Made by a program: the position numbers and the translations under genes
Origin: Armatimonadota bacterium
GTDB lineage: Bacteria; Armatimonadota; UBA5829
Assembly: GCA_023474015.1 (NCBI GenBank)
Contig: JAMCYN010000153.1
Span: 1 to 22,503, forward strand
Length of the DNA stretch: 22,503 bases
Direction of reading: 5' to 3'
The notes under the pieces: generated by a model
Databases searched by the model: none
Told to the model about the DNA's origin: nothing
Seen by the model: the letters and a program-made list of their open reading frames with translations, nothing else
In this document: positions 8,289 to 14,754 of the stretch, piece after piece
How positions within the stretch are numbered: position 1 is the stretch's first letter
Layout of the letters: every line of letters begins with the position of its first letter

Positions 8289-8896
8289 ATCTGATCTTCG
8301 ATGATCCTCTCAAGGGTTTCAAAGAGCCTGTTGCACCACGGAGCGCAAGCACGGACCTTTGCCGGGTCGATGCGCTCCAGCAAGTCAGGAGCGTGCTTCG
8401 TCTTGTGATATTTGCCCTTCTTCGTGTTTTTTGTCGCCCCCGCGAGTCCCCGCATTACATCGGCCTTTCGGATGCTCTCAACATCCGGCCTATTAGGCAA
8501 ACGGTTCCCGGCGAACCCCTGTCCGTAGTAATGTTCAAGCGCAACCTTATCGGCGATGAACCAAGCTTCCATAAGCTGGACCATGAGGTGCAAATGATCA
8601 TCAGCAGATTGCGGCAGCTTGCTTAAAGGGGATTCGCTGAAGTTTTCCAGGTGCTCCCAAGGTCCGGTCGAACCAACAGCACAATCCGCATCGACTAGGA
8701 GCACATTGAATGCATTCGGATGCTTGCGCAAGGCGAGACTGAAGTCGTCGCAGGTGTCATTTATGCTGCCCCCGGCCACTAGATGCCAGCGCACCTGCCT
8801 AGCCCTGGCGCTCGTCACCAAGCCACGGAAGAAGACGTTAAATCCTCGTTTCAGCTTGGAGTCTCCCTCGAAGTATATTCTGATCTCGGAGGCCAT
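8285..8896 (-). CDS. DUF4276 family Toprim-like protein, partner of the upstream AAA ATPase
   Basis: The protein has 203 residues. The start at 8896 was chosen because its ATG shares one base with the TGA of the upstream ATPase gene and the conserved fold begins at once; the open frame extends 22 residues further but only within the ATPase gene. Toprim-like acidic motifs are visible: Glu10-Gly11 in IYFEGDS and the DxD pair Asp69/Asp71 in LLVDADC. Further DUF4276 hallmarks are LMVQLMEAWFIADK (Glu110), GKYHKTKHAPDLLERID and APWCNRLFETLE. Toprim domains in ATPase-linked proteins (OLD, GajA, PARIS AriB) act as metal-dependent nucleases. By analogy this is a predicted nuclease or effector controlled by the ATPase; that function is inference. 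Confidence 0.85.
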   Translation of the reverse strand: MASEIRIYFEGDSKLKRGFNVFFRGLVTSARARQVRWHLVAGGSINDTCDDFSLALRKHPNAFNVLLVDADCAVGSTGPWEHLENFSESPLSKLPQSADDHLHLMVQLMEAWFIADKVALEHYYGQGFAGNRLPNRPDVESIRKADVMRGLAGATKNTKKGKYHKTKHAPDLLERIDPAKVRACAPWCNRLFETLERIIEDQI

Positions 8897-10062
8897 CAGT
8901 ACAGCGTGCCTCCTATTTCTCCCTTCTCCCAGAGCTGTCCGAGCGTGTATCGTTCGAGCCACTCAGCTAGCGACTCCGAACTCAAGCGTTGCATCTTAGT
9001 AGCGCCATCGAAATCACGTTCACACACGACGACGCACTCCGGATCATCACTGAACTCATCCACCAGGTCCTTTGAGTGCGTGGTAATAATGATCTGTGTC
9101 TTCTCCGAAGCGGACTTTATAAGCCGCGCCAAGTCAGGCATGATATCGGGGTGCAGACCGATATCGGGCTCGTCTATACAAATGAGCGGTGGCGGACTCG
9201 GGTGGCAGAGAATTGCCAGAAGGGACAGGTATCGGATCATGCCGTCCGACCAGCGAGTAGCGGGGATGGGTTCGTTTACATCCTTTTCATGCATATTCAG
9301 CAATACTTGATTGCCGAATATCGAGACGCCGAATCGCTCGAATCGCTCGAAGAATCGGCTGAACTCTTCGTTAAGCACCTTCTCGGCGCGGGAGTTGATG
9401 AATGTGTTCTGCAAGACAAGGGCCAGGTTTGTGAAATCTTCTTCGAGGAAGTCAACCGGCTGATCGGCGGGCTGGAAATCGCGCACCGCGCGGGTGCCAG
9501 CGCTCCAGACTCTGAAAAGCCTTACCGAGTCAAAGAGATCAGACACGTTCCTGGCGATTGCATACGTCTTCGGGTCTCGCAGTTCCTTGAGAGCAGACTG
9601 ATTGGTAACGATCATATCTATGTCCGTCACATCCCAGACAGCGTGATCGCCCGCATAAGCACTGAACCGCGCTAACTGTCCTTTTGCGTTCTCCAGACGG
9701 AACTGGTCTACCAAGGCGGTAATCAGAGCCTCCTCGGCAATCGAGGGTCTGGCACTAATTCCCCTTAGACACAAGTGGTAGTGGTAAACCGGTCTTGGGT
9801 GTGGGCCGATTGTGCCATCGACATCAACGTCGATTGTTAAGTAGTCGGTCGATGTGCTGTTCTTCCTCAGCCATGCGTCAATCCCCCCGCCTCTCCGTAT
9901 CGGTTCCCCTATATCCGTCGGCAGTGCCTGCAGCAGCGACAACGCCTCGATCAGGTTCGACTTCCCCGAGCCGTTCGGACCGATCAGGACGTTGAGGTTT
10001 CGCAGATCGAGTTCCATATCCTCGAACGACAGCAGATTTTGCAGGTGGATTTTCTTTATCAT
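8896..10062 (-). CDS. RecF/SMC-like AAA family ATPase (AAA_21 type), predicted defence-module ATPase
   Basis: The protein has 388 residues. The ATG at 10062 has GAGGA about 7 bases upstream and begins MIKKIHLQNLLSFED, the standard first strand of this family; a TTG ten codons earlier lacks support. ABC-type ATPase elements appear in order: Walker A GPNGSGKS (28-35), a signature-like RWSDGMIRYLSL (270-281), Walker B LICIDEP with Asp297-Glu298, a D-loop-like GLHP, and the H-switch TTHS (His329). The middle helical insertion (100-240) is short, as in OLD-type and PARIS-type sensors rather than true SMC proteins. It has no Toprim domain of its own; the next gene supplies one, with a 1-base overlap. 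A role in sensing phage or damaged DNA is inferred from the pairing. Confidence 0.9.
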   Translation of the reverse strand: MIKKIHLQNLLSFEDMELDLRNLNVLIGPNGSGKSNLIEALSLLQALPTDIGEPIRRGGGIDAWLRKNSTSTDYLTIDVDVDGTIGPHPRPVYHYHLCLRGISARPSIAEEALITALVDQFRLENAKGQLARFSAYAGDHAVWDVTDIDMIVTNQSALKELRDPKTYAIARNVSDLFDSVRLFRVWSAGTRAVRDFQPADQPVDFLEEDFTNLALVLQNTFINSRAEKVLNEEFSRFFERFERFGVSIFGNQVLLNMHEKDVNEPIPATRWSDGMIRYLSLLAILCHPSPPPLICIDEPDIGLHPDIMPDLARLIKSASEKTQIIITTHSKDLVDEFSDDPECVVVCERDFDGATKMQRLSSESLAEWLERYTLGQLWEKGEIGGTLY

Positions 10063-10095
10063 GGGAGTTCCTCTAGCGAGGGTGTTAGGCAATCG

Positions 10096-10890
10096 CTACC
10101 TCATCTCCTGCCCGCCGGTCACATTAATCGCCTGGCCGGTCATGTAGCTCGCATCATCCGACGCGAGGAACGCGACCACATTGGTGACATCGTTATACAT
10201 GCACCCTCGGCCCAGCGGGACCTGGTCGACGTATTTCTTCTTGACTTCTTCCACAGTGATGCCCTGGGTTCGCGCGTATTGCTCGAACAGGCTGTCCTGC
10301 CAGAGAGTGCCGTCGAGCAGGTTGCCGGGGCAGATCGCGTTCACGCGGACCCCATGCGGGGCCATCTCCATAGCCAGACTCTGGGTCAGGCCGATGCCGC
10401 CGAACTTGCTCGCCGCGTAGGCCGAGTTGCGGAAGCTGCCCTTCTTGCCCGACTTGGAGTTGATCTGGATGATCGAGCCGCTCTTTTGCTTAACCATAAT
10501 CTGGCACGCGTGCTTGGCGCAGATCATATAACCCACAAGGTTGACTTCGATCACCATGCGCCATTCGCTCACCGGGAACTCCTCGATGCCGTATGCTTTC
10601 AAGATGCCGGCGTTCGACACTAGGATGTCGAGCCGTCTGAAATCCCGCTCGATCATCTCCATGGACGAATGCACCTCGAAATCGTCGGTCACATCCATTC
10701 TTATCCCCAGAGTGCGGACGTCACACTCCTTGGCGATCTTCTCCGCCGTGGCATTCGCGCCGTCCTCATTGATATCGGCGACGATTACCGACGCGCCCTC
10801 GCTCGCGAGCCTCGCGCAGATAGCCTCACCCAAGCCCTGCGCGCCACCCGTCACCAGCGCAACCCTATCATGAAACCTAATGTCACACAT
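10096..10890 (-). CDS. srlD: SDR-family sorbitol-6-phosphate 2-dehydrogenase (SrlD/SorD-like)
   Basis: The protein has 264 residues and is a classical short-chain dehydrogenase. It shows TGGAQGLG cofactor binding (14-21), NAG at 93-95, Asn117, Ser145 and the Tyr158-x3-Lys162 pair. Similarity to Escherichia coli SrlD, from memory, is unusually close in the second half: IIQINSKSGK, KFGGIGLTQSLA, VPLGRGC, DV.N...F.AS, and the end ASYMTGQAINVTGGQ. SrlD oxidises D-sorbitol 6-phosphate to fructose 6-phosphate with NAD. The gene upstream on this strand is SorE-like, and in the L-sorbose pathway SorE and SorD act in sequence. No PTS transporter is in the window, so the substrate could be another polyol phosphate. 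The 5' leader holds half of the heptamer repeat at 10909-10993. Confidence 0.88.
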   Translation of the reverse strand: MCDIRFHDRVALVTGGAQGLGEAICARLASEGASVIVADINEDGANATAEKIAKECDVRTLGIRMDVTDDFEVHSSMEMIERDFRRLDILVSNAGILKAYGIEEFPVSEWRMVIEVNLVGYMICAKHACQIMVKQKSGSIIQINSKSGKKGSFRNSAYAASKFGGIGLTQSLAMEMAPHGVRVNAICPGNLLDGTLWQDSLFEQYARTQGITVEEVKKKYVDQVPLGRGCMYNDVTNVVAFLASDDASYMTGQAINVTGGQEMR

Positions 10891-10908
10891 CCTTATTACC
10901 CCTTCAGT

Positions 10909-10993
10909 AATGCAGAATGATGAATGCAGAATGCAGAATAGGGAAGGGATCTCCCTTCATTCTGCATTCTGCACTCTACATTCTGCATTCAAT
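10909..10993. repeat. Heptamer tandem repeats forming a long hairpin
   Basis: The left arm repeats AATGCAG with a 7-base period (units at 10909, 10916, 10923, 10930, 10937). The right arm has five ATTCTGC-like units (10959-10993). TGCAGAATGCAGAAT (10925-10939) is perfectly complementary to ATTCTGCATTCTGCA (10959-10973). An inner stem AAGGGA/TCCCTT lies at 10944-10957. The TGA of the SorE-like gene (10989-10991) falls inside the right arm. The centre holds TAGGGAAGGGATC (10939-10951), also found inverted at 17048-17060. Confidence 0.85.
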
Positions 10994-12767
10994 TCATTTC
11001 CAACTTGCTCCTCAACAATTCGTCCTCGGCTTCCTGCGTCCAGAACGTCCCATCCTTGAGCTTCGCATACACATTCGGCAGCACGGTACCAAGCTCGGTG
11101 AGCGCCGTCAATGGCAAGTGCATGTGCGGGAAGATGACCGTCTTACCCGGGAACTTCGCCGCCTTGACCGCGCGCACGCCCTCCGCCATCGCGTCGATGC
11201 CGCCGATTGCCGCCAGGGAGTTGCGTGTCGGCAGCTCGCCGGACTCGGTATACGCAAGGGTATCCACCATATCCTGTGGTCTGGACCCGCTCGATCCCAC
11301 GAACCGCGCCCCTCGCATATAAGTCACGCTCAGGTCCATGGTTGCGATGATGCCCTTGGGAATCCCCGCGAATATGTTCAAGAGGCCGTCCTTCGCGAGA
11401 TAAGGCAGCGCGCCTTCGAGCAGAGCGGGCACGGGTGCCATCACGAGGATGTCGTCGAACCCCTGGCCGCCGGTGAGGTCAGCGATAGCCTTATTCAGAG
11501 CGTCCTGTCCCGCCTCGATGGGATTAAGGAATATCACCTCGACGCCGTTAACCTTCGCCGCCTCGATCACACCAGCCTTGAGGTAGTCCAGCCGACCGCT
11601 GTCCACATCGGTGCACAGGACTTTCTTCGGGCCGTTTTTCATCATAATCCCGCGCTGAACGTGCATCTGCCCCATCGGCCCCGCCGCGCCTATGAACCAT
11701 GCGGCCCCGCCGGGGACGAACTCGCTGTCGCGGCTCTTCAGGTAGGCGTCTGAAATCTTGTTCGAGGTCGCGCCGATGTAGTCGATATAATCGTAGTGGA
11801 CGCGGCCCACGTCGATCTTCACCGACCGGCTTATCGGCTTTTGGGCCAGGATTGCCATGACTCCGTTCCGGGCGACGTTCTCGGCGAGCGCCTCGGCCAA
11901 CTCCGGTTCCGGCGTCCCGAGCACGATCACGTCGTCGAACCCCTTGCCGCCGGTCCGCTCCTGGGCAAGGGCCTTGACCTGCTCCGGCTGGAGTTTGCCA
12001 ACCTCGATGATCTCGGCGCCGCAGCCCCCGCAGTTGCACAGAGTCGACTTAACCGAATCGCTCAGCCCCGCCAACACCAGCTTACCTGGCGCGCCCGAGG
12101 AGCACAGCGCCCCATCGATCGTGTAATCGCGATCGTTCAGCGCCACTATGAGCGTCACCCCGTCCGGAAGCAGGTGCTTGCGCGGCTTTATTCGATATGC
12201 CGCCACCACGCACGTCCACGGTTCCACCAGCGCGGCCTCGGCATAACCTGTCTCCGGCTTGACGGGGATCAGGTAAGAGCCCTCATCGCCGTTCAACACG
12301 GGCTCTCCCACCGTCACGAACTGCTGCATCCCGCCGGGCAGCGCGTAACCAAACGCGATATTGACGCCCTTGAAATATATATCCGCCTGCATCATGAATC
12401 GCGCGCCCGGCTTATACTTGTCCTTATAATCATCCCCAGCCTCGACCACCGTTAACGACACCTCGTGCCCTGGAATCACCGGCTCTTTGGTCAGGTCGCG
12501 ACCGGTAATGCGCGGGTGGTTCGACCCCTGGGTGATGAGTTTAACGTCCGAGAAACACAACCCGATAGCGTCCACTCTCAGCAGTACCTCGTCATGTTTC
12601 GGTTTCGGCAGCGGCAATTCGTCGGGCACGCCGGTCTTGCCGAAGTTCTCGACACCGGCCTCGTGCATCCGCCAGGCCAGGTTTATTTTCGGAAGTTGGT
12701 AGTCCAAATTCTTGAATCTGCTTAGAGTGTCACTCAAAATGATCTTTCCTTTCGCTAACACGGCCAT
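10989..12767 (-). CDS. Zinc-type medium-chain dehydrogenase, SorE (L-sorbose-1-phosphate reductase)-like, with a second Rossmann domain
   Basis: The protein has 592 residues from the ATG at 12767, chosen because AGGA and GGAGG lie just upstream; an ATG six codons earlier has no ribosome site. The N-terminal GroES-like domain carries Cys71 (GLCFSD), His101-Glu102 (PGHE) and Glu182 (LVEPW) as likely catalytic zinc ligands. Residues about 352-560 match the SorE family as I remember it (GAAGPMGQMH, TGGQGFDDILVMAPVPALLE, LNIFAGI). Members have about 410 residues. The extra 180 come from an inserted Rossmann-like domain (about 199-339) that ends in a copy of the same pattern (TGGKGFDDVIVLGTPEPELAE) and holds a Cys cluster (C244, C246, C249). 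SorE reduces L-sorbose 1-phosphate to D-sorbitol 6-phosphate; whether this enzyme does so is inference from family and from its SrlD-like neighbour. Confidence 0.82.
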   Translation of the reverse strand: MAVLAKGKIILSDTLSRFKNLDYQLPKINLAWRMHEAGVENFGKTGVPDELPLPKPKHDEVLLRVDAIGLCFSDVKLITQGSNHPRITGRDLTKEPVIPGHEVSLTVVEAGDDYKDKYKPGARFMMQADIYFKGVNIAFGYALPGGMQQFVTVGEPVLNGDEGSYLIPVKPETGYAEAALVEPWTCVVAAYRIKPRKHLLPDGVTLIVALNDRDYTIDGALCSSGAPGKLVLAGLSDSVKSTLCNCGGCGAEIIEVGKLQPEQVKALAQERTGGKGFDDVIVLGTPEPELAEALAENVARNGVMAILAQKPISRSVKIDVGRVHYDYIDYIGATSNKISDAYLKSRDSEFVPGGAAWFIGAAGPMGQMHVQRGIMMKNGPKKVLCTDVDSGRLDYLKAGVIEAAKVNGVEVIFLNPIEAGQDALNKAIADLTGGQGFDDILVMAPVPALLEGALPYLAKDGLLNIFAGIPKGIIATMDLSVTYMRGARFVGSSGSRPQDMVDTLAYTESGELPTRNSLAAIGGIDAMAEGVRAVKAAKFPGKTVIFPHMHLPLTALTELGTVLPNVYAKLKDGTFWTQEAEDELLRSKLEMN

Positions 12768-12939
12768 CAAAGTCCTAACCTCCATATTCTACCGAAAAAC
12801 CCTGCCATCAGTCCAGACCTCGAAGCAGGATTGTGTGCGCGCCCGGTACGTCTGCCCATACCGCCCTCGCGCTTTTTGCTCTACAATAAACTGGGTATAA
12901 AAAACCAATATGATGACATCAGGACTGGGGGAGGTACAG

Positions 12940-14112
12940 ATGCCACACTATAACTATCTCATTCTCGGCGGAGGAATGACCGCCGACGCGGCGGTTAAAG
13001 CAATACGCGAGGCTGACCCTAACGGTTCCATCGGCCTGATAAGCGCTGAACCCGACCCGCCATACAAGCGTCCACCTCTGTCGAAGAAGCTCTGGCAGGG
13101 CAAGCCGGAGGACACAATTTGGCTGAACACGGGGGAGCATGGGGTCGATCTGCATCTGGGGCTTACAGCCAAGGGACTCGACCCCATCAGCAAGACCCTC
13201 ACCGATGGCGGGGGCATTACTTACGCATACGACAAGCTACTCCTTGCCACCGGTGGAACTCCGCGCAAGTTCCCGTTCGACGCTGGATCGACCATATACT
13301 ACCGCACGGTCGAGGACTACCGTAAGCTGCGCGATCTCACAAACCGCGGCAACGAATTCGCTGTGATCGGCGGCGGGTTCATAGGCTCGGAGATCGCGGC
13401 GGCCCTCGCGATGAACGGAAAGCGAGTGACGATGATCCTGCCCGAATCTTACATCGGCGCGAGGCTCTATCCAAAAGAGCTCGCCAGGTTCCTCAACGAA
13501 TACTATCACGAGAAGGGTGTGAATATAATGCCTGGGGAAACGGTGGCCGGGATGGAGATCCGGGGAAGGCGCACAACCATCTTCACCCAGACAGGCCACG
13601 AGGTCATGGTGGATGGAGTGGTTGCGGGCTTGGGGATTACTCCGAACGTAAGGCTGGCGGAGGCCGCCGGGCTCAAGATTGAAAACGGCATCCATGTCGA
13701 CGATTGCCTCCGCACAAACAACCCGGACATCTACGCCGCGGGAGACGTGGCGTATTTCTACAACCCCGCGCTTGGTAACCACATACGCGTGGAGCACGAG
13801 GACAATGCCGTCACCATGGGCGGCTATGCCGGCAAATCGATGGCGGGCCGGGGCGAACCTTATCATCATCTTCCATATTTCTACTCCGATCTCTTTGATC
13901 TCGGCTACGAGGCCGTCGGCGATCTCGATTCACGCCTGGAAATCGTGGCGGACTGGAAAGAGCCGTTAAAGGAGGGTGTGGTCTACTATATGCGTGACGG
14001 TTGCGTGAGAGGCGTGCTTCTGTGGAACGTTTGGGACAAAGTTCCCGCCGCCCGCGAACTCATCGCCGACCAGGGCCCGTTCAAATCCGAGGATCTCATG
14101 GGGAGAATCTAA
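12940..14112 (+). CDS. FAD-dependent NAD(P)H oxidoreductase (ferredoxin/rubredoxin reductase or AIF-like)
   Basis: The protein has 390 residues. The ATG at 12940 has GGGGGAGG about 5 bases upstream and starts directly at the FAD-binding strand; an in-frame ATG at 12910 would add ten residues. Motifs in order: GGGMTA (10-15) for FAD, PPYKRPPLSKKLW typical of ferredoxin-reductase and AIF-like flavoproteins, LLATGGTPR, a second dinucleotide fold VIGGGFIGSEIA with GGGFIG at 144-149 for NAD(P)H, the FAD-contacting YAAGDVA (GD at 268-269), and a C-terminal AIF-like domain with HEDNAVTMGGYAG. It has no redox-active CxxC pair, so it is not a thioredoxin-reductase type. It likely passes electrons to a ferredoxin or rubredoxin, or acts as an NADH oxidase-like enzyme. 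It is transcribed divergently from the SorE-like gene; a possible -10 (TACAAT) is at 12882-12887. Confidence 0.88.
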   Translation: MPHYNYLILGGGMTADAAVKAIREADPNGSIGLISAEPDPPYKRPPLSKKLWQGKPEDTIWLNTGEHGVDLHLGLTAKGLDPISKTLTDGGGITYAYDKLLLATGGTPRKFPFDAGSTIYYRTVEDYRKLRDLTNRGNEFAVIGGGFIGSEIAAALAMNGKRVTMILPESYIGARLYPKELARFLNEYYHEKGVNIMPGETVAGMEIRGRRTTIFTQTGHEVMVDGVVAGLGITPNVRLAEAAGLKIENGIHVDDCLRTNNPDIYAAGDVAYFYNPALGNHIRVEHEDNAVTMGGYAGKSMAGRGEPYHHLPYFYSDLFDLGYEAVGDLDSRLEIVADWKEPLKEGVVYYMRDGCVRGVLLWNVWDKVPAARELIADQGPFKSEDLMGRI

Positions 14113-14116
14113 TGGG

Positions 14117-14144
14117 AAATAGCTAATAGCGGAGAGCAGAGAGC
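14117..14144. repeat. Degenerate heptamer repeat after the oxidoreductase stop
   Basis: Four 7-base units follow each other: AAATAGC, TAATAGC, GGAGAGC, AGAGAGC. The array starts five bases after the TAA at 14110-14112. It has the same period and the same position next to a stop codon as the other heptamer arrays in the window, with a different unit. Confidence 0.55.
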
Positions 14145-14394
14145 CCATAACCACCACCCCACATCATGTTGCTTCGGACCGCGTATTCATGCCTGTCCAA
14201 AACAGGTATTGCAGGCAAGCAGAGCCTCTTTGAGTAACAATACTCTTGATAAGAAAGTCTGTTGCTCTAGGTCTCCGCCATGAATAGTAGTTCGAGTCTT
14301 TTTGCTCAAATCCCGCAGATGATACCACGTGGGCGGTTTGCCAAGGCTGTTAGCGAGAATAGGGCTGAGCGTCACCGATGGGGAAACATGCTAC
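14145..14394. other. Intergenic region upstream of the SOS promoter
   Basis: No convincing gene is seen. The stretch holds several short inverted repeats: CCTGT/ACAGG (14192-14206), then GTATTG (14206-14211) pairing with CAATAC (14238-14243) around an inner AGGC/GCCT (14213-14227). A minus-strand open frame of 62 codons and the 5' part of a plus-strand open frame cover it, but both run through the promoter and look like chance. It could be a structured leader or merely decayed sequence. Confidence 0.35.
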
Positions 14395-14424
14395 TTGACA
14401 AACGAACATTTGTTCGCATACAAT
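14395..14424 (+). promoter_or_regulatory. Sigma-70 promoter with LexA box in the spacer (SOS promoter)
   Basis: TTGACA (14395-14400) and TACAAT (14419-14424) are separated by 18 bases. The spacer contains CGAACATTTGTTCG (14403-14416), a perfect match to the Gram-positive LexA/DinR box CGAAC-N4-GTTCG. LexA bound there would cover both promoter elements. This predicts DNA-damage induction of the two downstream genes. No lexA or recA gene is in the window. Confidence 0.93.
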
Positions 14425-14540
14425 ACGGATATATCCGCCACGCAAAGAATCTCAGCCGTAAGAGAGCATGTTCGTCATTTGGAAAACGGAGGGCGGAACC
14501 GTGGAAACAGTCTCAGGTCGATGAGGATATTCGTGTAGGA

Positions 14541-14750
14541 GTGGCGTTCGACAAGCGCAGGGTCCTTCCCGTATGGTTTCGGTGGCGAAACCGCTACTAC
14601 AAGGTTAGGGCCGTCAATTACTCCTGGCGCACCAACCAGGGAGTAGAGGAGCTTCGGCATTACTCCGTTACGAACGGGACGAACCTGTACGAGCTGCGGT
14701 TCAACACGAACACGCTTGAGTGGACTCTTGGCAAGGTATGCGCGGGATAG
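14541..14750 (+). CDS. Small DUF6504-like protein in an SOS operon with dinB (start uncertain, probable frameshift)
   Basis: The conserved part reads PVWFRWRNRYYKV, then W..NQGVEELRHYSVTNG, then YELRFNTNTLEWTL. This resembles small uncharacterised proteins (DUF6504-like) that often precede translesion polymerase genes; their function is unknown to me. Transcription should begin near 14431. Between there and GTG 14541 the frame has no ATG, GTG or TTG, so 14541 is the first usable start, giving 69 residues. However, the best ribosome site (ACGGAGG) serves GTG 14501, which reads METVSGR and stops at 14522-14524. Dropping one G of the GG at 14516-14517 would join it to the conserved frame as METVSVDEDIRVGV. 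A one-base insertion, real or from sequencing, is therefore likely. The open frame without stops reaches back to 14280 but crosses the promoter. The stop is four bases before dinB. Confidence 0.65.
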   Translation: MAFDKRRVLPVWFRWRNRYYKVRAVNYSWRTNQGVEELRHYSVTNGTNLYELRFNTNTLEWTLGKVCAG

Positions 14751-14754
14751 GTCT

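Noticed and set aside
10063..10092. TTG start ten codons upstream of the AAA ATPase
   Set aside because: ATG 10062 has a proper ribosome site and begins at the conserved first strand; the added residues resemble nothing.
10909..10993. CRISPR-like repeat array
   Set aside because: Repeats are seven bases, contiguous and without spacers; this is a tandem repeat, not CRISPR.
14250..14340. tRNA-like T-loop words (TTCGAGTC, CTCAAATCC)
   Set aside because: No acceptor, D or anticodon stems can be paired around them.
14187..14375. Minus-strand open frame of 62 codons before the SOS promoter
   Set aside because: No ribosome site or recognisable motif, and it spans inverted repeats; probably chance.
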